Shown piece by piece: positions 24,030-39,000 of a DNA stretch of 64,000 nucleotides (positions are counted from its first letter, which is position 1; each line of letters begins with the position of its first letter). The notes under the pieces were generated by a model. The model was not told where the DNA came from. It searched no databases and saw only the letters and a program-made list of their open reading frames with translations. Both the position numbers and the translations under genes were made by a program. Source of the DNA: CALCHA01 sp035548175 (lineage in GTDB: Bacteria > Planctomycetota > Phycisphaerae > WQYP01); assembly GCA_035548175.1 (NCBI GenBank), contig DASZTO010000079.1, positions 1 through 64,000 on the forward strand. Reading direction: 5' to 3'.

Positions 24030-27000
24030 GTGCTCTCTGCGTTGCGATCTTTCGGACGCGCTCTGCGGCGGGCTCTCCATGAGGAGGGCCCGTCCGACCC
24101 CTCGGCCGCGCGCCTCTCACGCTACAAGGACCAGCGCCCTTCCGGCGTCGAATGGCTCGAAACCCGCCTCCTGCTTTCCACCATCACCTGGACCTCCAGT
24201 TCCTCGGGCAACTGGAACAACGGCGCCAACTGGAGCGGCGGCAAGGCGCCCGGCTCCGGCGATTCGGCCGTTATCGACGTGCCCGGCGTCACCGTCACCG
24301 TCTCCGACCAGGAGTCCGTCCATGACCTCTCCGTCAATGTGACCGACCCCAACAACGCTCCCACCCTCCAACTCACCGGCGGCTTCCTGGCCATCGGCGC
24401 CTCTTCCGCCATTAGCGGAAATCTGCAACTGCAGGGGGGCAATCTGTTTATCGGCAGCGGCACCTTGACCACCGCAGGAAACACCGATTGGGCCGGCGGC
24501 AACATCAACCTCGACGGCCACACCCTCCTCAACACCGGAAACATGACCTGGGAAACCACCGGCGGCGTCTACGGCAACACCGGGCCCACCATCAATGGCT
24601 CCCCCAACCAGGGCGGCACCCTCGACAACCAAGGCTCCATCGCCGAATCCGTCAACGGTCCCACCCTCTTCGATTCTGTCCTTATCGAGAATGAAGCCAC
24701 CTTCGACTTCACCGGCGATGCCGGCATGAACTACGGTAGTGGCAGCCCAAACTTCACCAACGCCGCCACAGGCACCGTCGAAAAAACCGGCGGCTCCGGA
24801 ACCTCCTCCTTCTCGGTCACCTTCAACAACCAGGGCGGCACCATCCATTCGGAATCCGGCACCCTCTCCCTGCCCTACGGCACCAATACCGGCGGCACCT
24901 ATACCGCCGACCTCGCCGCCACGCTCCTCATCTCCGGCTTCCTCTCCGGCACTTACACCGGCGCGGGCCAGGGCACCGTGGGGCTGAGCAACAACATCCT
25001 GATCAACTCCCCCGGCGCCACCTTCGATTTCACCGGCAACACCTTCCAGTGGACCGCCCACAACATCGATCTCGACAACCACACCCTCATAAACCTCGGC
25101 ACCATCACCTTTAACACCTCCGCCGGCATCTACGGCAACACCGGCATCGATCTCAATGGTTCCGGCAGCCAGGGCGGCACCCTCGACAACCAGGGGACCA
25201 TCCTCCAGGCGGGCGGCTCCTACGCCCTCTTTGATTCCGTCTCCATCCTGAATGAGAACACCTATGACTTCACCGCCGACGGGGGCATCGCTTACGGCAA
25301 CGCCAACCCCTTCGTGACCAACACCGGCCTGTTTGAAAAGACCGGTGGCGCCGGCACTTCCAGCACCGGCGTCACCTTCAACAACCAGGCAGGCACCGTC
25401 TACGCCAAAACCGGCACCCTTGTTCCCGGTCGCGGCACCAATACCGGCGGCACCTACAATGCCGACGCCAACGCCATCGTCGAACTGCAAGGTTTCCTCG
25501 GCGGCGCCTTCACCGGCGGCGGCGCGGGACAACTGCTTCTCGGCGGCAACATCCTCATCTCCGGCAGCAACGCCACCTTCAACTTCCCCGCCAATTACTT
25601 TCTCTGGAACGCCGCCCATATCGACCTCGACAACCATATCCTGACCAACACCGGCTTCCTCACCTTCAATACGTCCAACGGCTTCTACGGCAACACCGGC
25701 ATCGACATCAATGGCAGCGGCAACCAGGGCGGTACCCTCGACAACCAGGGCACCATCATCCACGCCGGCGGGTCCCCGGCCATGTTCGACAACACCGAGA
25801 TCCTCAATGAAGGCACCTATGACTTCACCGCCGACGGCGCGGTCGCCTATGGCAACGCCAACCCCCTCTTCGTCAACACCGGCCTCTTCGAGAAAACCGG
25901 GGGGACCGGCGCCTCGACTACCAGCGTCGGCTTCAACAACCAGGGCGGCACGGTTTACGCTCAAACCGGCACCCTCAACCCCGGCCGCGGCACCAATACC
26001 AGCGGCACTTACAACGCTGACGCCGGGGCCGTCGTCGAACTGCAAGGCTTTCTGGGCGGCACCTTTACAGGCAGCGGCGCCGGCCAACTGTTCCTTGGCG
26101 GCAACATCCTCATCTCCGGCAGCAATGCCACCTTCAACTTCCCGGCCAATTACTTTGTCTGGAACGCCGCACAGATTGACTTGGATAGCCATGTCCTGAC
26201 CAATCTCGGCTTCCTCACCTTCGACGTCTCGAACGGCATCTACGGCAACACCGGCATCGACATCAACGGCAGCGGCAGCCAGGGCGGCATCCTCGACAAC
26301 CAGGGCACGATCCTCCAGGGGGCCGTCAACCCGGCGATGTACGACAGCACCGAGATTCTCAACGCGGGCACCTATGACTTTACCGCCGATGGCTCCGTCG
26401 CTTACGGCAACGCCAGCCCTACATTTGTGAACACCGGCCTGGTCGAGAAAACCGGGGGGGCCGGGGCTTCCGGCACCGGCGTGACCTTCAACAACGAGGG
26501 CGGCACCGTCTACGCCCACACCGGCGCACTGAATCCCGGTCGCGGCACCAACACCGGCGGCGCCTACAACGCCGATGCGGGAGCCACCGTCGAACTCCAG
26601 GGATTCCTCAGTGGCACTTACACCGGTTCCGGCGGCGGCACGGCGACCCTCGGGGGAAACATCCTCATCAACAGCAACAATGCCACCTTCAATTTCCCCG
26701 CCCAATTCTTCCAGTGGACCGCCCATGAGATCGACCTCGACTCCCACACCCTGATCAACACCGGCTGGCTCACCTTCGCCACCACGGCGGGCATCCGCGG
26801 CAACACCGGCATCGATATCAACGGCAGCGGCAGTCAGAGCGGCGTCCTCGATAACCAGGGCACGATCTTCCAGGCCGGCGGCGCACCGGCCCTCTACGAT
26901 TCCGTCGAACTGGAAAACGAGGGGCGGTACGACTTTACGACCGCCGGCAACATCAACAACGGCAGCGGCAACCCCTTCGCCCTCAACGCCGCCACCGGCA

Positions 27001-30000
27001 CGTGGGAATCCGATGCCAGCGGCATCTCCACCGTGAATCTGCCTTTCAACAACCAGGGCGGATCGGTCGATGCGGCCGCCGGCACCCTGGCGTTCACCGG
27101 CGGCACCAACACCGGCGGCACCTATTCGGCGGCGCTGGGGGCGGCGGTCCTTCTGGCGGGGGTCTTCGGCGGGTCTTACACGGGCTCGGGCAGCGGGGCC
27201 GTGTCGCTCAACTCCAATATCCTCATAAATGGATCCAACGCCACGTTCAATTTCCCGGTGGGATTGTTCCAGTGGACGGGGGCGGGCATCGATCTCGACG
27301 GACACACCCTCACCAATACGGGCTCGATGACCTGGTCTGCTCCGGGGGCGCTCTTCGGGAACACCGGCATCGGAGCCAACGGCAGCGGCAACCAGGGGGG
27401 GACGCTGGACAATCGGGGCACGGTTCTGGCGAGCGGGACGGCGACGCTCTACGACAGCGTGTCCATAAGCAACGAAGGAACCTTCGACTTCACGGGCGAT
27501 GCCGGGCTGGCCCTGGGCAATGGCAATCCGGGGGTGACGAACTCCGTCAGCGGCATTCTGGAGAAGACCGGCGGCACCGGCACCTCGGCCGTGGACCTGC
27601 CTTTCAGCAATGCGGGGTCGGTCATCGCGGCCTCTGGCACGTTGACGTTCACGCGCGGGGTCAGCCAGATTTCCGGCCACACGCTGACGGGAGGGGCGTG
27701 GGCCGCGACGCACGGGGCGACGCTGGTGATCCCCAGCGTGACGATCACGACCAACAGCGCGCAGGTGACGTTGAGCGGGGCGGGAGCGACGTTCGCGGCG
27801 ATCAATTCGCTGGCGGACAACGAGGGATCATTCGCATTGACGGAAGGAGCCTCGCTGACGACCGCCGGGGCGTTGACCAACAACGGAACGCTGGTCCTGG
27901 GGCCGCACGGAACTCTGGCGGTGGCCGGATCGCTGGCGGAAGGCGGGGCGTCGGTGTTGAACATTCAGCTTGGGGGCACGCCGGCGTCGGGGGCGTTCGG
28001 GTTTCTCTCGACCACGGGGGTGGCGACATTGAACGGAACGCTGTCGGTGACTTTGGCGGATGGGTTCGGGCCGACTGCGGGGCAGACCTACACAGTGACG
28101 AATTTTGCCAGCAAGACCGGGGCGTTCAGCACGGTGACAGGAGGGGTCGTCAACGGGGTGACGCTGTACACGATTACCGTCAATGCGAATATCGTGATCA
28201 ACGCGGTATCCAATAGCGCCGACCTGGCGGTTTCCAATGTGACCGCCCCGGCGTCCGCGGCGGGGGGGCACACCCTCACCATCACGTGGCAGGTGACCAA
28301 TCTGGCGAGCACCGGGACGGTGGGGACGGACTGGGTGGATGACGTGTACCTGACGGCGGGGGGGGTGGTGAATGCGACCTCTATCCTGATAGGATCGGTC
28401 GCACACAGCGGGGCGGTGGGCGGCGGGGGGGGATACAGCGGCAGTTTCAGCGGCACGGTGCCGACGAGCGTGCCGACGGGAACCTACACGGTGGTGGTGG
28501 TCATCGACGCGGGGAACGTGTTGCCGGACGTGAATCGGGCGAACAATATGGCGGCGGCGCCGGGGACAACGCATGTGACGCTGCCGGGGGGACCGGTGGT
28601 GGTCAGTCAGACGCCGACGGGGGCGGTTCCGGCGCCGCTGGATCATATTGATATCGTGTTCTCGGTGATCATCGATCCGACGAGTTTCAGCGCGTCGGAT
28701 GTGCTGCTGGTGGGGGCGTCGGGGGCGGTGACGGTGACGGCGATCGAGGAGATCAACGCGACGACGTACCGGATTCATTTCGCGGCGTTGTCGGTGGATG
28801 GGGCGTACACGCTGACGGTGGGGCCGGACGTGCGGGATTTGCAGGGCGATGAGATGGACCAGAACGCGGATGGCGTTCCGGGGCAGCCGTCGGATGCGTA
28901 CGTGGGGACGTTCACGTTCCACTCGGTGGGGGCGCACGTGACGGGGAGTTTGCTGAACGGGACGACGGGGGGCAGCGGGCCGGTGAAGGGGCCGGTGTCG
29001 TCGGTGCAGGTGACGTTCAGCGAAGCGGTGCAGGTATCGACGTTCTCGGTGGCGGACGTGACGCTGACGGGGGTGTCCCACGCGTTCACGATCACGGGGG
29101 TAACGCCGGTGGATGCGGTGAACGGGGCGGCGACGACATTCACGGTTACGTTTGCGTCCGCGTCGGCAAGCGGGCTGTACACGCTGACGGTCGGGCCGGA
29201 CATTCTGGATTTGGTCGGTCTGGCGATGGATCAGGATGGCAACGCGACCAGCGGGGAACCGACGGATGCGTTCGTGCTGAACTTTACGATCGACAGCACC
29301 GGCCCGCAGGTGGTGTCGGTGACGCCGGGCGCGGGAAGTGCGGTGCATCAGCCGATCACGTCGGTGGTGGTGACGTTCAACGAGCCGATCGATCCGGCGA
29401 CGTTCCTGGTGGGCTCGGTGTCGATCAACGGGCCGCCGGGGAGCATCTCCGCCGCAGCGATCACGGAAATTGACGCGACCGATTTCCGGATCAACCTGTC
29501 CACCCTTGCCGCTCTCGGCACGTATCATTTCGTACTGTCCCCCACGATCAGCGATCTCGTCGGTAATGAACTCGACCAGAATGCCAACGGCATCAACGGC
29601 GAGGCGGGGGATGCGTTCGCCTTCGACATCCTGCTTTCGCAGCCGAACCTGGTGGCGTCGGCGCCGTCCGCGCCGGTGTCGGCAAGCGCGGGCAGCCAGA
29701 TCAGCGTCTCGTTCCTGGTGACCAACAACGGGAACCTGGCGGCGACGGCGCCTTTCACCGATGAACTGATTCTCTCGCAATCGGGCGTGCTGGGGGCGGG
29801 AGATAATCTGCTTCTGCAGGCGGTGACGGTGAACGCGGACGTGGCGGCGGGGGGCTCGTACACGGAAGTGTTCACGACGAATTTGCCGCTGGGGATCGAG
29901 GGGGATTACACGCTGTTCATGGTGACGGATTCGGGGAACGCGGAGGCGGAGAGCTCGGAAGCGGACAACGCGGCGTCGGCGCCGATTCACATCAATCATG

Positions 30001-33000
30001 CGGCGTTGCCCAACGACCTGGCGGTGGATGTGATCACGTCGCCTGCCAGCGGCCAGACGGGGCAGCAGATCAACGTGGCGTGGCGCGTGGACAACGTGGG
30101 GACGGCGGGGATTTCCGGAGCGCTCACGTGGAATGATGAAGTGATCCTGTCGGCGGACGACACGCTGGGCAACGGCGACGACGTGGTGCTGGGGACCTTT
30201 TCGCACAGTGGGCCGCTGGCGTCGGGCGGGAATTACACGCAATCGCAGAATGTGGCGCTGCCGGCGAATCTGGCGGCGGGGAATTATCACATTTTCGTGC
30301 TGACGGATTCGGGCAACGCGGTGTCGGAGCCGGGCGGCAAGGCGAACAATTCGCTGGAGAGCGGGACGGTGCTGGCGGTGAGCCTGTCGCCGGCGGCGAC
30401 GCTTTCGACGTCGAACGTGACGTTCACGGGCACGACGGTCATCGGGCAGATGCTCGCGGTGTTCTGGACGGTGACCAACACCGGGCAGGCGACGGCGACT
30501 CCGCCGGCGGGGGGCTGGATCGACCGGGTCTACGTGACGACGGACGGCACGTTGAACACGGCGACGCTGCTGGCGTCGGCGCCGCACGTGAACGCGCTGG
30601 CGGCGGGGAGCAATTATGCGGGGTCGATCCAGGTGACGCTGCCGGCGCTGGCGGATGGGACGTATCAGTTGCTGGTGTTCGCGGATGCGACGTCGACGGT
30701 GTTCACGCGGTCGCCGGCGTCCACGCGGATGGCGGTCTCGGGGAACCTGTCGCTGACGCATCCGGACCTGGTGGTGACGGGCATCACCCTGCCGAACGGA
30801 CCGATTCAATCGGGCCAGACGATCACGCTGAACTGGACGGGGCAGAACAACGGGACGGCGGCGGTGACCGGGACGTTCGTGGATGCGGTGTATCTGTCGA
30901 CGACGACGACGGTGCCGGCGGGAGCGACGGCGCTGTCGAGCTTCGTGCACACGGGGACGCTGGGGATCGGCGGAACATATAACGGGTCGGCGACGTTCAC
31001 GCTGCCCAACGGGTTGTCGGGGGTGTACCGGCTGATCGTGGTGACCAACGCGACCGGGGTGGTGATCGAAGGGGCGGCGTCGGCGAATGACACGACGGCG
31101 TCGGCGCCGATTGCGATCGCCCTGGCTCCGTATGCCGATCTTACGGTGTCCAACGTCGTCGCGCCGGCGCAGGTGGTGGGCGATCCGGTGGACCTGTCGG
31201 TGTCGTGGACGGTGACCAACAACGGCACGGGAACGGGGACGGTTTCCACGTGGACCGATCGCGTGGTGCTCTCGGGCGACGATGTCTATGGCAACGGCGA
31301 CGACGTGGTCATCGGCAACTTCACGCACGTGGGGCTGGTGAATCCGGGGGCGTCCTACACCTCGAGCCAGATCATTCTGCTGCCGCCCGCCACGCAGGGG
31401 CACTTCCATTTGCTGGTGCGCACGGATGCGGGCGGGGCGGTGTTCGACGCCAACCCGGCGCCGGTGAACGTGGCGGAGCCGAATCATTTTGTGGATGTGG
31501 TGACCAAGCCCTATGCGGCGCTGTCGGTGGATTCGGTGACGGCGCCCGCGACCGGCTTCAGCGGCCAGCCGATCACCATCAGCTGGATCGTTTCGAATCA
31601 GGGCATCGGCACGACGGATGAGTCGGCGTGGAACGACCAGGTGTACGTGAGCTCCGATCCGACGGGCGCCGGCGGGCTTACGCCGATCCAGGCGTTCGTC
31701 CATCAGGGCGCGCTGGCGGTGGGGGGGTCTTACACGGCGACGCAGCAGGTGACGCTGCCGGCGAATCTGTCGGGGACGCAATACATTTTTGTGGATTCGT
31801 CGGGACCGTTCCAGTTCACGCACACGGACAAAAACCTGGGGCATTCGGGGGCGATCCAGGTGCAGTTCGTGCCGCCGCCGGCGGTGGATCTGAGCGTGGT
31901 GGCGGGCTCGGTGACGGCGCCGGCGACGCCGTTTGACGGCAACAGCATCACGGTGTCGTGGAGCGTGATCAACAACGGGCCGGAATCGCTGGACAACAGC
32001 TATCACTGGACGGATTCGCTGTACCTGGCGCCCGGCGGGGTTTTCGCCAACGCCATTCACATTGCGGATTACGATTACAACCAGGGGCTGATGGCGGGCC
32101 AGAGTTACACGCGGACGCAGACGATCACGCTGCCGATACATATCAGCGGGATTTATACGCTGTTCGTGCAGACCGATTCGGGATCGAGGATTCTGGAGAC
32201 CAACGAATCGAACAACCTGGGGAATTCGGATGACATCGCGGTGTCGCTGACGCCGCGGCCGAATCTGACGGTGAGCTCGACGCTGAGTTCGTTCTCCGTG
32301 ACGGCCGGGGCGGGAATCGACGTGTCGTGGACGGTGACGAACCTGTCGACGGCGTCGACGCCGGTGGGGGCGTCGCGGTGGAAGGACGGCGTGTATCTGT
32401 CGTTCACCCACACGCTGGATTCGAGCGGGATCCTGCTGGGCGAGCTGCCCAACGGCTCGGCGCTGGCGGGCGGGGAATCGTACAGCTCGAGCGCGCACTT
32501 CACCCTGCCGCTGGCCGTGTCGGGAAACGCGTACATCATCATCAAGGCGGACGATCAGAACCTGATCGACACCTATCCGAACGCGAATAATTCGGCCTAT
32601 GCGATACCGATCGCGATCAACGCCCAGCCCGTGCCGCCGCCGGACCTGGTGGTGTCGAACGTGTTCAACCCGGCGACGGTGTTCAACGGCAGTCCGGTGA
32701 CGGTGCATTACCGCGTGACGAACCTGGGATCCGGGGTGACGTTCCCGTCGTCGTGGACGGACCAGGTGTGGCTGACGCTGGGCACGGACCGCCCCGATCC
32801 GATGCGCGGGGATTTCATGCTGGGGGCGTTCGGGCATTCGGGAACGCTGAACGTCGGCGACTTCTATGACAACAACGTGACGGTCACGCTGCCCAACTAC
32901 ATCAGCGGGAATTATTACATCACGGTGTGGACGGATCCGGGGCACGCGGTGTTCCAGGAGCACCTGGATACGAACATCAACCCGGATGCGCCGCACGATT

Positions 33001-36000
33001 TGCTGGGCGACAATTTCAAGGCGGATCCGATTTCGGTGCTGCTGACGCCGCCGGCGGACCTGGTGGTGACGTCGCTGATCGCGCCGCCGACGGCGCAGGG
33101 CGGGAACCAGGTGACGCTGACGTGGACGGTGGCGAACCAGGGAGCTGCGCGGACGGACCAGTCGCTGTGGGCGGATGCGATTTATCTGTCTCCGGACGGG
33201 GTTCACGAGGGCACGCTTGTCTTTGCGATGCCGCACTCGGGGGCTCTGGAGATCGGCGCGTCTTACACGCAGACGGCGACGTTCACGCTGCCCCCGAACG
33301 CGGAGGGGAACTACTTCCTGGTGGAGACGAACCAGTCGCCGGGTCTGGCGCAGACGACGGACGACCTGTTTGCGCAGCAGATTCAGCAGATCGTGGATTC
33401 GACGGAAGCGACGCTGAATGGACAGGATCCCACCACGCTGACGGCGCAGCAGATTCTCTCGATTCTGGCGGGGCCGACGCCGCAGGCGCGGGTGTTCGAG
33501 GGGCCGTTCACGAACAACGACAGCCGGTCGGCGCCCACGACGATCACGGACACGCCGGCGGACCTGGTGGTCACGAACGTGACGATCGGGCAGCAGACGC
33601 AGTTTTCGGGGGAGGCGATCAACGTCTCGTGGACGGTGCAGAACGTCGGGGCGGCGGTGTATTCGGGGACGACGTCGTGGACGGATTACATCTTCGTCTC
33701 GCCCGACCCGACGTTCATTTACAGACGCGCGACGATGGTCGCCGCCGTGCAGCATGACAACAGCGGCGGCATGCCCAATGGCGGGTCTTACACCGGCTCG
33801 ACAACCGTGATGCTGCCGGCGGGCATTTCCGGCGAGCGCTATGTGTACGTCTTCTCCGATCGCAGGGGCGGGGCGGACAACGACGACCTGATTCCCCAGG
33901 AGGGCTTCCCCGGCTGGCCGGAGGTGTTCGCCCACCGGGTGTACGAGGCGGACAAGTCCAACAACGTCAATTCCAGCGCGCTCAACGTGGTGTATCGCGA
34001 GCCGGACCTGACGATTTCGAACCTGACGGTGACGCCGTCGACGCTGGCGGGCTCGACGATCACGGTGTCGTTCCAGGTGAACAACATCGGGAATCGCGCC
34101 ACGCGGACGAGCAACTGGTTCGACCGGGTGTACATCTCGACGGACCAGACGCTGGATTACTACGACGAGCTGCTGGGATCGCAGCAGCACACGACGGTGC
34201 TGGCGGCGGGCGCTTCGTATACGGTGACGATGGCGGTCACGCTGCCGTTCAACTTCTCGGGTCCGTTCTACATCCTGGCGTTCACCGATTCGCCGTTCGT
34301 CATCGACGGATACGCGAATCCTCCGCCCTATCCGTCGACGGCCGGGGATCATCGGCTGACCGGCGGCGGCGACGGGCTGGTGGAGGAGTACCAGGGCGAA
34401 GGCAACAACGTGACGGCGGCGCCGATCACGGTGCTGGCGGTGCCGCCGCCGGACCTGGTGGTCGCGTCGATCAGCACGCCCGCGCACGTGCTGATGAACC
34501 AGTCGTTCACGGTGGATTACATCGTGCTCAACCAGGGCGCCGGCGACGTTCCGGCGGGACAGACGACATGGACCGATACGGTGTACCTGTCGCGGGACAA
34601 CGTGCTGGACGTGAACAGCGCGATTTACCTGGGGGCGATCAAGCACACGACGGGGCTGGGCGCGGGGCAGATATACGAAGTGGTGCAGACCTTCGCGCTG
34701 CCGCACGGGATCACGGGGCCGTACTACGTGCTGGTGCTGACGGACACGCCGACGTCGGGCAAGGTGCGGGGCTTCGTGATCGAGGCCGACGAGGGCAACA
34801 ATGCGTCGGCGTCCCCGGTGCCGATGCTGATCGATCAGCCGCCGCCGGCGGATTTGCAGGTGGACATCGTCAACGGCCCGCAGGTGGCGACGTCGGGCAA
34901 CCCGATCACGGTCTCGTGGACGGTCAGCAATCACGGCAACGTGCCGGCGACCGGCGGGTGGACGGACGCGGTCTACCTGTCCAGCGACGGGAATTATCAC
35001 GTGGGAGATCCGCTGATCGGCACGGTGGATCATGGCTCGCTGGGCGGCTCGGACAGCTTTGCGCCGGGGGATTCCTACACGGCGTCGCTGACGGCGGTGC
35101 TGCCGATCGCGTTGCCGGGGCGCTATTACGTGGTCGTGCGGACGAACATTTTCAACGACATTTACGAAGGGCCTTTCGTCACCAACAACACGAACGCGTC
35201 GTTCGATCCGGTGGTGGTGTCGGTGCAGACGCTGCAACTGGACCAGCTTTTCAACACGACCATCAGTTCGGGGCAGACGCGGTTGTATCGCGTGCAGGCG
35301 CCGGCGAACGCGACGCTGCAGATCAACCTGGCCAACGCCAACAACGCCGGGGCCAACGAGATCTACACCAGGTTCGAGGCGCTGCCGACGGAAGCGACTT
35401 CCGACTCCGCGTTCACCGGGCATCTGGTGGCGGATCAGACGGCGATCGTTCCCACGACGGCGGGGGGGTACTACTACATTTTGGTGGTGGGCGATTCGGA
35501 GCCGCAGAGCAACACGCCGATCTCGCTGTACGCGACGCTGCTGCCGTTCGAGATCACCGGGATCACGCCGGACGTGGGCGGCGACTCGGGCTATGTGACC
35601 ACGACGATCACCGGGGCGCAATTCGATCCGCAGGCGATCGTGAAGCTGATCCGCCCGACGATCGCCGAGTTTGAGCCGGTGAGCTACAAGGTGGTCAACG
35701 CGACGGAGATCGTGGCGACGTTCAACTTCACCAACGCGCCGCATGGGTTGTATGACGTGCAGGTGACCAATCCCGACGGGCGGTCGGTGATCATTCCCTA
35801 CCGTTACCTCATTGAAGCCGCGCAGCCGCTGGATCTGGCGGTGGCGATGGGCGGGCCGCCGAACCTGAATTTCGGGCAGATCGGCATATACGGTCTGTCG
35901 GTCAAGAGCACCACCAACGTGGACACGCCGTACGTATTCGTGCAATACGGCGTGCCCCATTTGAGCAATCCGAACACCGGCATCATTCCCGGTGAGCGTC

Positions 36001-39000
36001 TGGTTTTCCGCACCGATCTCAACGGGCATCCGGCGATCGACGGCGTGACCTGGGACAGCCTCAATCCCGTCGTGAACATCAACGGCGACCTGCGCGCTCC
36101 GGGCGTGGCGATGGACCTGGCGGACCAGGGATTCGCCACCGTGTCGTTCACGGCCGATGCCTATCCGCAGCTTCGCCAACTCCTCGCGCAGGACCCGAAT
36201 TACCTCAATAACCTGCTGCCCTTCGAGCTCGATGAACTGGCGTTTGATTTTTACATCGAGGCCTCCGCCACGCCGATGACGCGCGACGAGTACGTCGCCT
36301 ATCAGACGAACATCGCCGAGACCCTGCGGCAGAACGTGCTGAATTCGGATACCGCGCCCGCCTCGCTGCTGCTGGCCGCTTCCGACAGCCCCAGCTGGGA
36401 TGCGGCCTACCTGGCGGCGCTGCAGCAGACCGGCCAGCTCCGCGCCCAGGATGCCGACCCCGTCGTGCAGATCGCGCCGCAATTCATCAGCCTGGTGTCC
36501 ATCATGTCCGGCGGCCTGTTCACCGGCGATGAAGCCGCCAACACGCTGGCCTCCGGCGACTTCGTCGATTTCTTCAACATGGTCCGCACCCTCTACGGCA
36601 GCGACGACAGCGCCATCGGCGGCGGGGCGGTGGCGGATGAATCGCTCTATGACCTCCACCTCTCCAGCCCGACCCATTTCGAAACCTTCACCATCCACGT
36701 GGGGCCCGGCCAGGCCGTGGAAGCCTCGCCCACCGATCCGAATCTCTCCAACTTCTTCGGCATCACCGGCTCGCGCAGCACCGCGGCGACGATGACCGGG
36801 CCCAACGGCTATGGCGACGCCAGCATCGTCCCCGCCAACACGCCGCTGCCTTACACCGTGAACTTCAGCAACCCCACGCCCAACACCGGCATCAACCATA
36901 TCGCCATCGAAGAGCAGCTCGATCCCAACCTGGACGTGCGCACCTTCCGGCTCTCGTCGATCACGCTGGGCGGCATCACCGTTCCGATTCCCACGGGCCG
37001 GGCGTCGTTCACCGGCCAGTTCGATTTCACCGACCAGCTCGGCGTGCTGATCAACGTGACCGCGGGCGTGGATGTCAACAGCGGCATCGCCGTCTGGGAT
37101 ATCCAGGCGATCGATCCCAGCACGGGCCTGCCCACGACCGATCCCGCGTTCTCGCTGCTGGGCGCCGGGCAGACCGGGCAGATCGGCTACACCATCGACG
37201 TCCTGTCCTCCGTGCACAGCGGCGACACCGTCTCCGCGACGGCGCGCGTCGTGCTCAACGGCGGCTCGCCGATCGACACCGCCCCCGTCTCCAACACCGT
37301 CGACGCCGTCGCCCCGGTCACCACGCTCAGCGTGTCGCAGACCTCCGACGGCTCCTACGCCCTGAACTGGACTTCGCAGGACGACGCCCAGGGCACCGGC
37401 ATCAAGGATTACACCGTTTATGTCAGCGCCAACGGCGGGCCCTATTCGATTTACCAGCTCCACATCACCGACACCTCGCTGGTGGTTCCAGGCTTCCCGG
37501 GCACGAGCGAATCCTTCATCGTGCTGGCGGAGGACAACGCGGGCAACATCGAATCCGCGCCGCCGGGCATCGACCTGCCATCATTCTCGCCGGACCTGAA
37601 CCTGGGCATTCTGCCGACGGCGCCGGACACCGAGGAGGAGCCGCTGACGCCCGCTCCGCCGCCACAGGTGCCGCCGAGCAATCCGGTGTTCGTGCAGGCG
37701 CAGGGCGGCGTGCCCAGCCATCTGCCGGGCACGAATCCGCCGGCGTTCACCACGGTGCTGGCGCCCTTGACCATTGGCTCGCTGATCACACAAGTGCAGC
37801 AGTCGGGCGCTTCGATCGGCCCGCTGGGCATGGTCTTCCTGCCCGACGGCCAGCACCTCCTGATCAGCGGCGGCCCCGGACGCAACAGCCTGTATCTGTT
37901 CAGCCTCTCCGGCGGCGCGGCGCTGACCCCGCTGATCACCCTGGACGTGCCCATTTATGACATGGCCTTCGATGCGGCAGGACAGCTCTGGGCCACCACC
38001 GGCGGCGGCCCCCTGGTCCAGCTCGATCCGACCACCGGCGCCATCCTCGGCCGCTACGCCGACTCGATCGGCCTCGGACTGGCCGTCCAGGGCAACACCC
38101 TCTACGTCTCGACCGGCAGCGGCATCCAGACCTTCGACACCCTCGCCCACACCTTCCACCCCTTCTCAAGCACCCGGGTCGACGGCCTCGCATTCGCCCC
38201 CGACGGAACCCTCTGGGGCGCTTCCTGGCCCACACGCGGAACCATCCTGCAGTTCGACGCCCACGGCAAACCCACCGCCATCCTCAATGTCCCCGACGCC
38301 GTCGGCCTGGCCTTTGGCGCCGCCAACACGCCGCTGGCCAATCTGCTGTTCGTCTCGCGCGATGATGGCACCCTCACGATGGTCGACCTCACCTCCCTGC
38401 AAACCGTCGACGTCGCCACCGACGGCAGCCGCGGCGATTTCGCCCACATCGGTCCCGACGGCCGACTGTATCTCACCGAATCCGACCAGCTCGACGTGCT
38501 CTTCCCGCTCCTGCCTCCGCACGTCATCTTCACGACCCCCGGCAACGGCTCGACGCTCAAGCCGGTGGTCAACTCCATCACCCTCACCTTCGATACCGAC
38601 ATGGACGCCACCACCGGCGATCCCCACTCGGTCACCAGCATCGCCAATTACACGCTCATCGACACCACCACCGGCCAGACGCTTCCGATCGGCGCGATCA
38701 CGTACGATTCCGCCTCACGCAGCGCGGAACTCTGGTTCGAATCGCTGCGTCCCGATTCCTACCAGCTCACGATCTCCACCGACGTGCAAAGCGCCCTGGC
38801 CCTGGGCCTCGAAGCGCCCTACGTCGAAGCGTTCACCATTCTCGTCGATTTCGCCAGCCTCACGCCGACGTTTTCCAACACGCGCCTCAATCGCACCACC
38901 GGCGCGCTTTCCTTTGACGTGTCGCTGAGCAACAGCCTCAATTCCGCCGTCACCGCCCCCGTCCGCCTCATCTTCACCGGCCTGGGTGAAACCGGCGACA

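Noticed and set aside
27828..37463. Minus-strand open frame of about 3,200 codons inside the giant gene
   Set aside because: Its translation is Arg/Pro/His-rich without domains, while the plus strand encodes clear CARDB modules; long antisense frames are expected at this GC content.
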